Positions 48,332-61,163 of a stretch of DNA of 64,000 nucleotides are shown here, piece by piece. The translations under genes and the position numbers were made by a program. The stretch lies in NCBI GenBank assembly GCA_902636025.1, contig CACPQG010000001.1, forward strand, positions 62,001 to 126,000. Reading direction: 5' to 3'. Below the pieces are notes generated by a model that was not told the origin of the DNA, did not search any database, and saw only the letters and a list, made by a program, of their open reading frames with translations. The first letter of the stretch is position 1. Each line of letters opens with the position of its first letter. Source of the stretch: an uncultured Pelagibacteraceae bacterium. Lineage in GTDB: Bacteria; Pseudomonadota; Alphaproteobacteria; Pelagibacterales; Pelagibacteraceae.

Positions 48332-49065
48332 CTTTCTTAAGAAATAAGCCATAGGGTGGCGCCGGGGGCGCACATAATGTTCTTTTTTTTGATAAAGTTA
48401 CATCTTTAAATTTCTTAAAATTCCATTTTCCCTCACCCAAATATTTAAGACAACCAACCATTGATCTTACCTGAGTTTGAAGATACGATCTTGATCTAAA
48501 TTCAATAGATATTTGACTTCTCTTTTTCAATATATGCACTTTTTCTAGAGTCCTTATTGGACTTTTTGCTGAACATGTTGAGGCCCTAAAAGTTGAAAAA
48601 TCTCTTTTTCCAATTAAAAATTTTGCGCCTTTTTTAATATTTTTTAAATTAATTTTTTTTTTTATATGCCAACATCTATTCTTATTAATAGTTGGAACAC
48701 TTTCTCTATTAAAAATTATATATTGATAAATTCTTGCTTTAGCTGAGTATCTAGAATGGAATTTTTCATTTCTTTTTTTTTATGCTCAAAATAGAAATAA
48801 ACTTTTTATTTAACAAATAATTTAATCTTTTAAGGAATTTATTAATATCTAAAATTTTATACTTAGTATCAAAGTGAGCAGACTGTGAAATTGCATGAAC
48901 ACCAGCATCTAATCTTCCTTGACCTACTACTGACGTTTTTTCTTTCAGGATTTTTTTTAAAGAATTTTCAATAGTTTTTTGAACTGATTTTCCTTTTGGT
49001 TGAGATTGCCATCCAATAAAACCTGTTCCTACATACTCGATTAGAATCTGATACCTAAAGATCAT
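48321..49065 (-). pseudogene. truA: tRNA pseudouridine synthase A, apparent frameshift in poly-A run
   Basis: N-part 48766..49065 (IGWQSQPKGKSVQKTIENSL...GQGRLDAGVHA). After the frame change EKFHSRYSAKARIYQYIIFN...FRSRSYLQTQVRSMVGCL...APPYGLFLKKVIY runs to 48321. Confidence 0.88.
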
Positions 49066-49984
49066 TTAGATTTGAACCTTTCATAATTTTAGATCCAAGT
49101 AGAAATTCTCCTGTTTTTTGAATTTTTTTTCCCTCTCTTTGAATTTCAACTATTTTAAGGGATTTTTCATTACATCCTATCTCTAGATTTTCACTTAAAA
49201 CGATTCCTGGTTCTCCGCTAGCATTGCCTACTTCTGCTTTTAGAATTTTATGTCTTTCGCCTTTGTATATAAACCAAGCTCCTGGTGTTGGATATAAACC
49301 ATTGATTAAACCTAATATTTCGTCTGCTCTATTATTCCAATTTATCTTACCTTCAGCTTTTTCAATCTTTCTAGCATAGGTTACTTTTTTAGTATCTTGT
49401 TCAACAAAATTTGCTTTTCCATCTATTATGGAATCAATTTCTTCAAGTATTTTTTCAGAGGCTAACATTGAAAGTTTTTCGGATATTGTTTCTGCATTAT
49501 CTTGTTTTTTAATATCAACTTCATACTTGTTACATATTGGGCCAGCGTCTAATTTATTATTGATTTTCATAATGCTTATTCCAGTTTTATTATCCAAGTT
49601 CATTATTGCTCTTTGTATTGGTGCTGCACCTCTCCAAGAAGGTAGGATTGATGCATGTATATTTATAAAGCCTTTTTTTGCAAGGGGTAAAAAAATTTCA
49701 GGTAATATTTTCCCATAAGCGACAACTATTGCAAGGTCAGCATTAAGTTCTTCCAAAAAGTTATACTCAACTAAATTCCCTTTTAGATTTTCTGGAGTTC
49801 TAATATCTATATTTAAAGTCTCAGCCATATTATGCACAGGTGATTTTTGAGTCTTCATTCCTCTACTGGATTTTTTTGGAGGCTGTGTATAAACAACAGA
49901 AACTGGATATCCATTTTGATATAAAGATTTAAGTACAGGAACAGCAAAAATTGGTGATCCCATAAATATAATTTTTTTTAACAT
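49055..49984 (-). CDS. fmt: Methionyl-tRNA formyltransferase
   Basis: FMGSPIFAVPVLKSLYQNGYPVSVVYTQPPKKSSRGMK, NIHASILPSWRGAAPIQRAI. Confidence 0.95.
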   Translation of the reverse strand: MLKKIIFMGSPIFAVPVLKSLYQNGYPVSVVYTQPPKKSSRGMKTQKSPVHNMAETLNIDIRTPENLKGNLVEYNFLEELNADLAIVVAYGKILPEIFLPLAKKGFINIHASILPSWRGAAPIQRAIMNLDNKTGISIMKINNKLDAGPICNKYEVDIKKQDNAETISEKLSMLASEKILEEIDSIIDGKANFVEQDTKKVTYARKIEKAEGKINWNNRADEILGLINGLYPTPGAWFIYKGERHKILKAEVGNASGEPGIVLSENLEIGCNEKSLKIVEIQREGKKIQKTGEFLLGSKIMKGSNLNDL

Positions 49985-50509
49985 TTACACTAAGATTCTA
50001 TCTGTATTTTGTTTTGTTTTAGATAGTTTTTTTATAATAAGATCCTTTTTTAATTTAGACAAAAAATCTATAATTAATTTACCATCCAGATGATTTATTT
50101 CATGCTGAATACATGTAGATAAAAGACCATCGCATTTCATATTTTTTTTTTTCCCATCAATATCTATATATTCAACAAGACATGTTTTTGGTCGCTCTAT
50201 TTCTATAAATGTATTTGGTATAGATAGACAACCTTCTTCGTATTTAGATTTTTCATTACTTAGATTTTTAATTACTGGATTTATGAAACATAACGGATTA
50301 TTTTTTTCATCTTTTTGTAATACATCTAAAACTATAATTTTTTTTGGTATACCCACTTGAATAGCTGCCAATCCAATTCCTTTATGATGATACATTGTTT
50401 CAAATAAATCTTTGACTAATTTTTTTTCGTCCTGACTTACTTTTTCAATTCTCTGCGATTTTTTTCTAAGGGTTTCATCAGGTACTGTTATTAATTTTTT
50501 AACTGTCAT
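49985..50509 (-). CDS. def: Peptide deformylase
   Basis: GIGLAAIQVGIPKKIIV, EEGCLSIPN, QHEINHLDGKLIIDFLS. Confidence 0.96.
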   Translation of the reverse strand: MTVKKLITVPDETLRKKSQRIEKVSQDEKKLVKDLFETMYHHKGIGLAAIQVGIPKKIIVLDVLQKDEKNNPLCFINPVIKNLSNEKSKYEEGCLSIPNTFIEIERPKTCLVEYIDIDGKKKNMKCDGLLSTCIQHEINHLDGKLIIDFLSKLKKDLIIKKLSKTKQNTDRILV

Positions 50510-50520
50510 CTTTAAAATTA

Positions 50521-52276
50521 CTATACTTTTACAGGAATAACTTGAAGAATAATATCATTTCTAATTTTATCAATGTTAAGCTTATTTAAAGTGCTAATTA
50601 TGAAATATAAAGTTTCTGTACCAAGATCTTTCAAATTATCTTCTCCAATAATTTCTACTAATCTGAGTAAAATCATTGCAATTTCTCCATCATTGATCAT
50701 TACCTCAATATCCGTTGGGATGTTAGACTTATTTAATTCCAACATGCTTTCATATTTTTCTGAGACTTTAATTCCATCTGATAATAATGACTCAATTAAA
50801 ATAATATCTTTAGTTGAAAAATAATATTTTTTATTTTTTTTTTATTTTTTTCAACATTTTCTCTAAATCCTTCTCTATTTTTTCTTTTGAGATCTCTCCG
50901 GTAAAGTAATTGATTAATTTAGACTGGTGTAAAATTTTATTATTATATTTAATTTTAAATTCTTCATTTTCTATATTTGCTAGTTGTAATATGTAAAATT
51001 CACTAAACTCTGGCGAAATATTTTCTTTATCAATGGTCTGAATTAATCTAATAAGTTCCTTATCAAAAGCATTGCTTAAATTATCATTATCAAACTCCTT
51101 TTTTAGTAATTTTAACAATTTAATTTGTGTATTAGCATCTTTCGAAACTAAAAAAGCTTGGTACAAGAGTGCTCTTGCCTCATAATTTGGCAAAAGCTTG
51201 TAGGCATCAAAAACTGAGATAATTTGATAAATATTGAATTGAAATCTTGTGTAAAGGTCTAACAAATCTGTCTCCTTATAACTTCCGTTGTCAGTAGCTT
51301 TTTCAAAAGATTTAATTTTTTCTCTATCTTCTAAATCAATATCATTAGCTTTTGTAAGTAAGTTATTAGATGATAAATACTTCCAAATAATTTTTTTTGT
51401 CTTATCATTAGTTTCATAGTAAAAATTTTTTATTGTTAAATGAGATAAATGAAAATTCAATAAGCTATCTTCAGATAACTTCATATCTAAATTATTTGAA
51501 TACCCCATTAAAAAATTAAAATTTTTATCAAAAAAACTATCCTCAAATCCCGACTCTTTAATTAAATCATATTGAAGTTGCGCAACTTCTTTTTGATCCT
51601 CGTGGATTAAGCAGTAAATTTTATATTTAAGAATGTAATTATCATCTGGGATATTTTTAATTAAAGAAAATAACTCACAAGCGCTATCTATTTTTCCAAG
51701 TGATAAATTTTTATCTAAAAAATATTTTATAAGTAAATTATTTAAATTTGCTTGATTATTTTTAATTATAAATTCTTTTATTAAATTCAAATCATCATTT
51801 TTAATTAACCATTTAATTTTTAAATTAATAAATTCATCTTTATTTATATTATTTTCAGGAGGGAAAGCATTTGTTAAAATAAGTTTTTTATAAATATTTT
51901 TTGCATCATCAGATAATTTAATCTTCTCTATCTTTTCAACTAATTTAATTATTTTTTCGCCATCAGAAAGCTCCCACATATTTAAATTAAGATCATTTTC
52001 AGCTGGATCATATAAGCCTACTAATTTCAATTCGTTTGACTCGATTTTTTCCTCCTCTTCAATATAAATTAGATTTGATTCATTAAGATTATTATTTGAA
52101 ATAGTTTCAGTATCAAATGTCTTCACATTGGTTTCTAATTCAACGTCATCTTTTTTTTTTATTTTTTCTAAATCCCAGATGTCTATTGGCTCATTAGAAT
52201 TAGAATTAGTAATAAATAAAATGGAAAATAAAAATAAATAAAAAAAGTTTTTATTTAATAACTTTAAGTGTCTCAT
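50521..52276 (-). CDS. Hypothetical exported protein, possibly frameshifted near its C-terminus
   Basis: ORF 50831..52276 has a signal-peptide-like N-terminus (FFYLFLFSILFITNSNSNEPIDIWDL). Open frame FSTKDIILIESLLSDGIKVSEKYESMLELNKSN... continues to 50521 in another frame across A-runs at 50827-50851. Confidence 0.55.
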
Positions 52277-52436
52277 TAGGTATTAATTTTTCAATTTTTT
52301 TATTTGGAGCAGGAAAATTAATTTGGTCTAACATAAGTAACAAGGCAATAAATAATATTAAAACTAGAATTAGTTTAATTAGTAATTTTATATAGTTATT
52401 AGATTTACCTATACTTGTTTTTTTATAAAAATGCAT
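52251..52436 (-). CDS. Small single-TM hypothetical protein
   Basis: 61 aa, LLIKLILVLILFIALLLMLDQINFPAP; overlaps the next gene start by 26 nt. Confidence 0.5.
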   Translation of the reverse strand: MHFYKKTSIGKSNNYIKLLIKLILVLILFIALLLMLDQINFPAPNKKIEKLIPNETLKVIK

Positions 52437-52497
52437 ATAACGTTTATTAATTTCAAATTAAGACAAATTTGTGTTTTTTCAACACTGAAATGATTAT

Positions 52498-53016
52498 ATG
52501 AAAAAAAACCTAATATTAATAGGAATGATGGGTTCAGGAAAGTCTACAATTGGAAAAGAAATTTCAAAAAAAAGTAGCCTAAAATTCAAAGATACAGATC
52601 AATTAATTGAAAGTCATGAAAAAATGAAAATAAGAGATATATTTGATCAAAAAGGTGAAGTTTTTTTTAGATCTTTAGAAGAAAAATTGGTTTTAAAAAT
52701 TATGAAATCATCTGGCCTAGTAATTGCACTTGGTGGAGGTTCATTTCTTAATAAAAAAATTAGATCAGAAGTTTTAAAAAATGGAGTTTCATTTTGGCTA
52801 AATTGGAAAAATGATATTATTTTAAAGAGGATCATTAATAGTAAAAAAAGACCCAAATTAGACTTTCTAAATGATAAAGGTGTTTTAAAATTGATAAATT
52901 TAAGATCAAAAATTTACTTTAAAGCAGATTGTAAAGTGAATTGTGATAATTTAAATAAATTCCAAATTGTAAAAAAAATTTTAAAGATTTATGAAAACAA
53001 GACAAATTTTAGTTAA
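52498..53016 (+). CDS. aroK: Shikimate kinase
   Basis: LIGMMGSGKSTIGKEIS, FKDTDQLIE, FRSLEEKLVLKI, LGGGSFL. Confidence 0.94.
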   Translation: MKKNLILIGMMGSGKSTIGKEISKKSSLKFKDTDQLIESHEKMKIRDIFDQKGEVFFRSLEEKLVLKIMKSSGLVIALGGGSFLNKKIRSEVLKNGVSFWLNWKNDIILKRIINSKKRPKLDFLNDKGVLKLINLRSKIYFKADCKVNCDNLNKFQIVKKILKIYENKTNFS

Positions 53017-54097
53017 AACTGCTGATGGTCAATATCCAATAGTAATAGGCAGAAACCTTAGTTTTAAATTGGGATATTATTTAAAAATAAATAATATCTC
53101 CTCATCAAAAATTTTATTAGTCATAGACAATAAAGTACCTGTTAAAATGGTTCAAAAGATTAAAAAATCATTAAAGAAAAAAATATACATAATTTATTTA
53201 GAGTCGAATGAAAAAAATAAATCACAGAAGAATGTAGATAAAATAATTGATGTTTTATTAAAAAATAATTTTAACAGAAATGATTGTTTGGTATCGATAG
53301 GTGGAGGAATTATTGGGGATTTGTCTGCATTTGCTGCAAGTATATTTAAAAGGGGACTTTTTTATATAAACGTTCCTACAACCTTGCTTGCTCAAGTAGA
53401 CTCATCAATAGGCGGGAAGACTGGGATAAATTCAAAGTTAGGAAAAAATCTAATCGGATCATTTTATCAACCTAGGCTAGTTTTATCAGACATCTCATTT
53501 CTAAAATCATTGCCAAAAAGGGAAATACTTTGTGGATATGCAGAAATTTTAAAACATTCGTTAATTTTAGATAGAAAATTTTTTATTTTTTTAGATAAGT
53601 ATGTTCATAAAATTTTAAATCTAGAAAGTCAATATATTGAAAAATCAATTTATAAGAGTTGTATAATAAAAAAAAAAGTAGTTGAAAAAGATTTTAAAGA
53701 AATTGGCCTTAGAAAAATCCTAAATTTTGGACATACGTTTGCTCACGCCTATGAGGCAGGTTTGGGATATTCATTAAAACTAAATCATGGTGAGGCAGTA
53801 ATATTAGGTATATCAAGTGCTGCCAAATTTAGCAAAAAACAAAAATTATTACAGCATAGTGAATATTACTTTATTGATAATCATTTAAAAAAAATAAGTG
53901 ATAAGTTACATTTAAAAAACTTCTTTAAAAAAAATAGTATAAAAAAAATAGTTAGATTTATGACAAGTGATAAGAAAAATTTTGATAATAAGATAAATTT
54001 AATACTAATTAAAAAGATAGGAAAAGTATCCTTTAACAATAAATTTAATGTGAGAATTATAGAAAAATTTTTTCTCAATTATTTCAATACAATTTGA
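52991..54097 (+). CDS. aroB: 3-dehydroquinate synthase
   Basis: SIGGGIIGDLSAFAASIFKRGLFYINVPTTLLAQVDSSIGGKTGIN, LNFGHTFAHAYEA. Confidence 0.96.
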   Translation: MKTRQILVKTADGQYPIVIGRNLSFKLGYYLKINNISSSKILLVIDNKVPVKMVQKIKKSLKKKIYIIYLESNEKNKSQKNVDKIIDVLLKNNFNRNDCLVSIGGGIIGDLSAFAASIFKRGLFYINVPTTLLAQVDSSIGGKTGINSKLGKNLIGSFYQPRLVLSDISFLKSLPKREILCGYAEILKHSLILDRKFFIFLDKYVHKILNLESQYIEKSIYKSCIIKKKVVEKDFKEIGLRKILNFGHTFAHAYEAGLGYSLKLNHGEAVILGISSAAKFSKKQKLLQHSEYYFIDNHLKKISDKLHLKNFFKKNSIKKIVRFMTSDKKNFDNKINLILIKKIGKVSFNNKFNVRIIEKFFLNYFNTI

Positions 54098-54339
54098 ATA
54101 GAATGAATATAGTTTTTTAATTCGTAAGCCAAGATTCCATAAATTTTTTTTGTAGAATCAATTTTACTCATATCAGACAGTTCGCTTGATTTGATAAATA
54201 TTTTTAGGTTAAACTTATTTTTCTGAAAATTTTTGTGCTTTACATGTAAGTACGTTTTATCTTCTATAATAATTTCATCAATCTTGATTTCTTTAGAAAT
54301 TTTTTTTTTAATTGTGTCATTTAGGTCATTTATATTCAT
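54079..54339 (-). CDS. BolA family protein
   Basis: 86 aa, LHVKHKNFQKNKFNLKIFIKSSEL...KKIYGILAYELKNYIHSIQI. Confidence 0.65.
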   Translation of the reverse strand: MNINDLNDTIKKKISKEIKIDEIIIEDKTYLHVKHKNFQKNKFNLKIFIKSSELSDMSKIDSTKKIYGILAYELKNYIHSIQIVLK

Positions 54340-54362
54340 AAAAATATATGTATTATTATATC

Positions 54363-54890
54363 ATGAAAACTATATGTGATTGGAATAATTGTTTTGAGGC
54401 TGGAGAATATCGAGCGCCTATTGATAAAGATAATTCTAAAAATTACCGCCTTCTTTGCTTAAAACATGTCAAAGAGTTTAATCAAAATTGGAACTACTTT
54501 GCTGGCATGTCTGATTCTCAAGTAATAGATTTCTTAAAATCTGATATGACATGGCATAAAAAAACTCAAAGTTTTAGTTCATCTGATAATTTTTTTAAAG
54601 TTTTATGGAATAATGTTTTAAATGATGGCACTGAGGACAAAAGTCTAAGAGATCAATTTATAAAAAATAATAAAATGAATTTTACTCAAAACGATATTAA
54701 AGCATTTGGTATCCTTGGTGTTAAAGTCGGTCTAAAATGGGACAAAATTCAAGAGAAATTTAAAAAACTTGTCAAAAAATTTCACCCTGATATTAATGCG
54801 GGTGATAAAAGCTTTGAGGAAAAACTTAAAGTAATTACTCTAGCTTACACACAACTAAAAAACACTTATAGGCAAAAAATTGCAAAATAA
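54363..54890 (+). CDS. DnaJ-domain protein
   Basis: FGILGVKVGLKWDKIQEKFKKLVKKFHPDINAGDKSFEEKLKVITLAYTQL (HPD motif). Confidence 0.88.
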   Translation: MKTICDWNNCFEAGEYRAPIDKDNSKNYRLLCLKHVKEFNQNWNYFAGMSDSQVIDFLKSDMTWHKKTQSFSSSDNFFKVLWNNVLNDGTEDKSLRDQFIKNNKMNFTQNDIKAFGILGVKVGLKWDKIQEKFKKLVKKFHPDINAGDKSFEEKLKVITLAYTQLKNTYRQKIAK

Positions 54891-55854
54891 CCTTAATATT
54901 AAACCAGATATTAAAATATCAGTAAATCAAACCTTTGGAATAGATAGCGATATGGAGATAGAGGCATTTTCAAAAAAAAATGATTATGTTCCTGAATTAG
55001 ATAAGAATTACATATTCGATAGAGATACAACTTTAGCAATTTTATCAGGATTTGCTTTTAACAAACGTGTACTGATTCAAGGATATCATGGAACTGGAAA
55101 ATCTACACATATTGAGCAGATAGCATCAAGATTAAACTGGCCTTGTGTAAGAATAAATTTGGACAGTCATGTGAGCAGAATTGACCTTATCGGCAAAGAT
55201 GCGATAACACTTAGAGACGGAAAGCAAATTACAGAATTTAAAGAAGGTATATTACCATGGGCTATTCAAAACTCTATTGCTTTAGTCTTTGATGAATATG
55301 ACGCCGGTAGACCTGATGTCATGTTTGTAATTCAAAGAGTTTTGGAAGCAGACGGAAATTTTACCTTGCTTGATAAAAATAAAGTCATTAAGCAAAATAA
55401 ATATTTTAGACTTTTTGCTACTACTAATACGGTTGGTTTGGGTGACACAACTGGACTATACCATGGTACACAACAGATTAACCAGGGTCAAATGGACAGA
55501 TGGAATATAGTAAGCACACTAAACTATTTAAGCTTAGAAAAAGAAATGGAGATAGTTCTGGCAAAGAATAAAAATCTTAATAATAGCAAAGGTAAGGAAA
55601 AAGTAGCAAATATGATAAAAGTGGCATCTCTTACAAGAAAAGGTTTTGTTGCTGGAGATATTTCAACAGTAATGAGTCCGAGAACAGTCCTTCATTGGGT
55701 TGAAAATTCAGATATTTTCAAAGATACTGGATATGCTTTTAGAGTTACATTTCTTAATAAATGTGATGAAGTTGAGAAAAATATTATATCTGAGTATTAC
55801 CAAAGATGTTTTGGGGAAGAACTGCCAGAGTCTATGATAAATATTCAGACTTAA
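54880..55854 (+). CDS. cobS: CobS-like AAA+ ATPase
   Basis: [69 protein letters not shown]. Confidence 0.93.
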   Translation: MQNNLNIKPDIKISVNQTFGIDSDMEIEAFSKKNDYVPELDKNYIFDRDTTLAILSGFAFNKRVLIQGYHGTGKSTHIEQIASRLNWPCVRINLDSHVSRIDLIGKDAITLRDGKQITEFKEGILPWAIQNSIALVFDEYDAGRPDVMFVIQRVLEADGNFTLLDKNKVIKQNKYFRLFATTNTVGLGDTTGLYHGTQQINQGQMDRWNIVSTLNYLSLEKEMEIVLAKNKNLNNSKGKEKVANMIKVASLTRKGFVAGDISTVMSPRTVLHWVENSDIFKDTGYAFRVTFLNKCDEVEKNIISEYYQRCFGEELPESMINIQT

Positions 55855-57653
55855 TGACCAAAGAAAGTAATATAAAAGAGAAATTTAAAATTGCATTAAT
55901 CTCAACAGAAAAAGTTATTTCTGAAGATTATTTAAAAAAAAATCCAAAAAACAAGAAGATTACCAAAGATTTAAATTATTTCGAGATCGATTCCTTAAAT
56001 TCAAAAGAAGAGTTTATAAAATATAGAGCAGAAAGTGATTCAAGAGCATTAATTAAAAAATTTTCAGAAACAAATATTTTTAAATCAAATTACCCAAAAA
56101 ACTCCTCATGTAAAGCATTATATGAATTTTCTGAAAAAATTAGATGCGAATTATTAGGGTCTAAAATACTGAAGGGTACAAAATTAAATTTTATTGAAAA
56201 TTATGAAAATACTTTACCAAAAATCAAAACTGAAGATATGAAAAATAAAGAGGATGTTAAAATATCTGAAGCTTTTGAAATTTATATGTTAAAAAATTTT
56301 TTTAATTTGGAACTTAATAAAAACTGTGAAAAAGTTTTAAGCTTTTGGCATAAGGAGCTTAAAGAAGCATTTGATCAACATATACAGTTTTTCAGAGATA
56401 ATTTAGAAAATCAAAAAGTATATAATTCTAAAATATCAGAAATTCTAAAGGATATGGATCTCTTTGAAAATAATGACGAAACACAGGATAACAATAATCA
56501 GCAAGATGATGAAAACAAATCTGAAAATAATCAAGAGAACGACGAAAAAAGTTCAGACCAGGATCAAACTTCTCAAGAAGCTCAGGAAGATAATCAAGGA
56601 ATTGATACTGATTATGATTTTACTGAACACCAGCTCGAAGAAAATTTGATAGATTCGGACAAAGAAAAAGAAAATTCTGAAAATTTAATGCAAAAAATCA
56701 ACAATAGTTCTTCAGATTTGGAATATCAAATTTTCACAACAAAATTTGATGAGGTTTCAAAAGCAGAAAATTTAGAGACTTCAGATGAAATTATTAAATT
56801 AAGAAAAAATTTAGATCAACAACTGGTAAGTTTTCAGGATTTAATTACTAAATTGGCAAACAAACTTCAAAGACAACTGTTGGCTAGTCAAAAAAGAGCT
56901 TGGGAATTTGACCTAGAGGAAGGTTTATTAGATACCTCAAAACTTACAAGAGTAATAATAGATCCATACAGCTCTTTATCTTTTAAGAAGGAGAAAGATT
57001 ATGAGTTTAAAGACACTGTCGTTACTTTATTGATAGATAATTCTGGTTCAATGAGAGGTAGACCAATTACAATCGCAGCAATATGTGCAGATATTTTATC
57101 AAGAACTTTGGAAAGGTGTTCGGTAAAAGTAGAAATATTAGGATTTACAACCAAAAACTGGAAAGGTGGTCAATCAAGAGAATACTGGAACAAAAATAAC
57201 AAACCAAAATCACCTGGAAGGTTAAATGATCTAAGACACATTATTTATAAAAGTGCAGATACTCAATGGAGGATAAGTAAAAATAATTTAGGACTTATGT
57301 TAAAGGAGGGGTTGCTTAAAGAAAATATCGATGGAGAGGCAATTAATTGGGCATTTAATAGATTAAAAAAAAGAAAAGAAGAAAGAAAAATTTTAATGAT
57401 TATTTCTGATGGTGCACCCGTAGATGATTCAACATTATCAGTAAATTCAGGTGATTTTCTTGAAAAGCACTTAAAAAAAACTGTAAAATTTATTGAAAAT
57501 AAAAGTGAAATTGAAATTTTAGCAATTGGAATTGGACACGATGTTTCTAGATATTATTCCAAGGCAATTAAAATTACTGATGTCCAAGAGCTGGGGGATG
57601 TAATGATAGAACAATTAAGTGGATTATTTGTTAATAAGAAAAAACTTCACTAA
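55854..57653 (+). CDS. cobT: CobT-like VWA-domain protein
   Basis: Acidic linker then [53 protein letters not shown]. Start trimmed to [10 protein letters not shown] overlapping the cobS stop. Confidence 0.93.
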   Translation: MTKESNIKEKFKIALISTEKVISEDYLKKNPKNKKITKDLNYFEIDSLNSKEEFIKYRAESDSRALIKKFSETNIFKSNYPKNSSCKALYEFSEKIRCELLGSKILKGTKLNFIENYENTLPKIKTEDMKNKEDVKISEAFEIYMLKNFFNLELNKNCEKVLSFWHKELKEAFDQHIQFFRDNLENQKVYNSKISEILKDMDLFENNDETQDNNNQQDDENKSENNQENDEKSSDQDQTSQEAQEDNQGIDTDYDFTEHQLEENLIDSDKEKENSENLMQKINNSSSDLEYQIFTTKFDEVSKAENLETSDEIIKLRKNLDQQLVSFQDLITKLANKLQRQLLASQKRAWEFDLEEGLLDTSKLTRVIIDPYSSLSFKKEKDYEFKDTVVTLLIDNSGSMRGRPITIAAICADILSRTLERCSVKVEILGFTTKNWKGGQSREYWNKNNKPKSPGRLNDLRHIIYKSADTQWRISKNNLGLMLKEGLLKENIDGEAINWAFNRLKKRKEERKILMIISDGAPVDDSTLSVNSGDFLEKHLKKTVKFIENKSEIEILAIGIGHDVSRYYSKAIKITDVQELGDVMIEQLSGLFVNKKKLH

Positions 57654-58940
57654 TTAAATTTTTTGAAGGTCTTTATTTTTCCATTCTATAATTACCTCAG
57701 CTCCTTTACTAGCCTCTGAATTTTGGAACCTAACTAAAGCAAAATTTTTTTCAAGAAGGGTTTTTCCAATAAATGTTCCTAACCCTAAACCTTGTTTTGA
57801 ATTATTTAATTTATTTAATGTTCTAATATACGGCTCTCCAAGCTTATCTTTATTAATTAAGTCTTTTGGAAATCCAGATCCATCATCAACTATTTTTACA
57901 ATTGTAGAATTTTTAGTATTAAATAAAAATATATTTACTTCTTTCTTGCTAAATTTATTTGCATTTCCAATAAAGTTTCTTAATCCATAAATTATTTCTG
58001 TTGATTTACTTATATTTATTTTATTTGTAAATTTTTCTAAATTAACATAAAAATTTTTTTCACTAATTTCCTCAAATGATCTAACTATTTCATTGACATA
58101 ATCACCTAGATTCAAATTAGTATTTAAAAATTCATCATTAATGTTAGGATTTAAAGACAGTTTTTTTAATATATCACTACATCTATTGCTTTGAGATACC
58201 AATAAATCTAGATCTTTTTTCAGTTTTTCGTCATTTATATATTCTTTTTGTAGCTCTTTAACCGTTAAAAGTATTGTCGATAGAGGGGTCCCCAAGGAGT
58301 GTGCTGCTGCTGCTGCTTGCCCACCTAATGAAAGCAGTTCATTTTCTTTAGACATAATCTCTTGAATTTTATCATAAGCTTTTTTTCTTTTTCTATTCTG
58401 CTCTCCAAACTGAACAGCAAAATAAACTAGGAATAGTAATCCAATTAATATTGAAACTGGAATAGCATATAAATAATAGTTAGGTACATGAAAATGTAGT
58501 TCAGATGGGTGAGGTAATTCATAGAAAAAAAATGTTAAGAAGAATAAAATAACAATTGTTAAAAGAACTAGAACTACTGAACTCTTAATTGAAAGATATT
58601 GCGAGGAAAATATAGAGGGAATAATAATTAAAACAATAAAAGGATTTGTTATTCCACCTGTATAAAAAAATAATATTCCTAGTTGCGCAATATCATATAA
58701 TAAATATCCTAATGATAAATTATTACTGATCTGATTATCCTTGATTTTAAACTGCAAATATATATTTGTAATAATTCCAATCATTACAAAACAAAGACAA
58801 ATAATATAATTAAATTCAAAATTTAGGATAAATTGCACTGTTAAAATTGCAAAAATCTGACCAATAAATGCTATCCATCTTAAATTTACATATGTAGATC
58901 TGTTTAAAGTATACGCTTCTGAGTTATCAACAAACCTCAT
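57654..58940 (-). CDS. regB: RegB/PrrB-like sensor histidine kinase
   Basis: TM region with TGGITNPF, H-box AAAAHSLGTPLST, NRCSDILKKLS, ATPase GLRNFIGNANKFS...GLGLGTFIGKTLL. Confidence 0.83.
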   Translation of the reverse strand: MRFVDNSEAYTLNRSTYVNLRWIAFIGQIFAILTVQFILNFEFNYIICLCFVMIGIITNIYLQFKIKDNQISNNLSLGYLLYDIAQLGILFFYTGGITNPFIVLIIIPSIFSSQYLSIKSSVVLVLLTIVILFFLTFFFYELPHPSELHFHVPNYYLYAIPVSILIGLLFLVYFAVQFGEQNRKRKKAYDKIQEIMSKENELLSLGGQAAAAAHSLGTPLSTILLTVKELQKEYINDEKLKKDLDLLVSQSNRCSDILKKLSLNPNINDEFLNTNLNLGDYVNEIVRSFEEISEKNFYVNLEKFTNKINISKSTEIIYGLRNFIGNANKFSKKEVNIFLFNTKNSTIVKIVDDGSGFPKDLINKDKLGEPYIRTLNKLNNSKQGLGLGTFIGKTLLEKNFALVRFQNSEASKGAEVIIEWKNKDLQKI

Positions 58941-58942
58941 TA

Positions 58943-60997
<2,055 letters not shown>

Positions 60998-61163
60998 TTA
61001 TTTTTTGGAAAATAAATTTATATCATTTTTTATTGATTAAATAAAATCAGATAATTATTAGGCATTAAATAATGTAGGTAATACAAGGCTTATTTTAAAT
61101 AAATCATTTTTTTTTTTTATTTTTTCTTTTATATCAAATTTATGCAATTATTTAACAATTAAG

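Noticed and set aside
56464-56649. ORF 56464..56649 (+)
   Set aside because: Alternate-frame reading of the acidic low-complexity linker of cobT.
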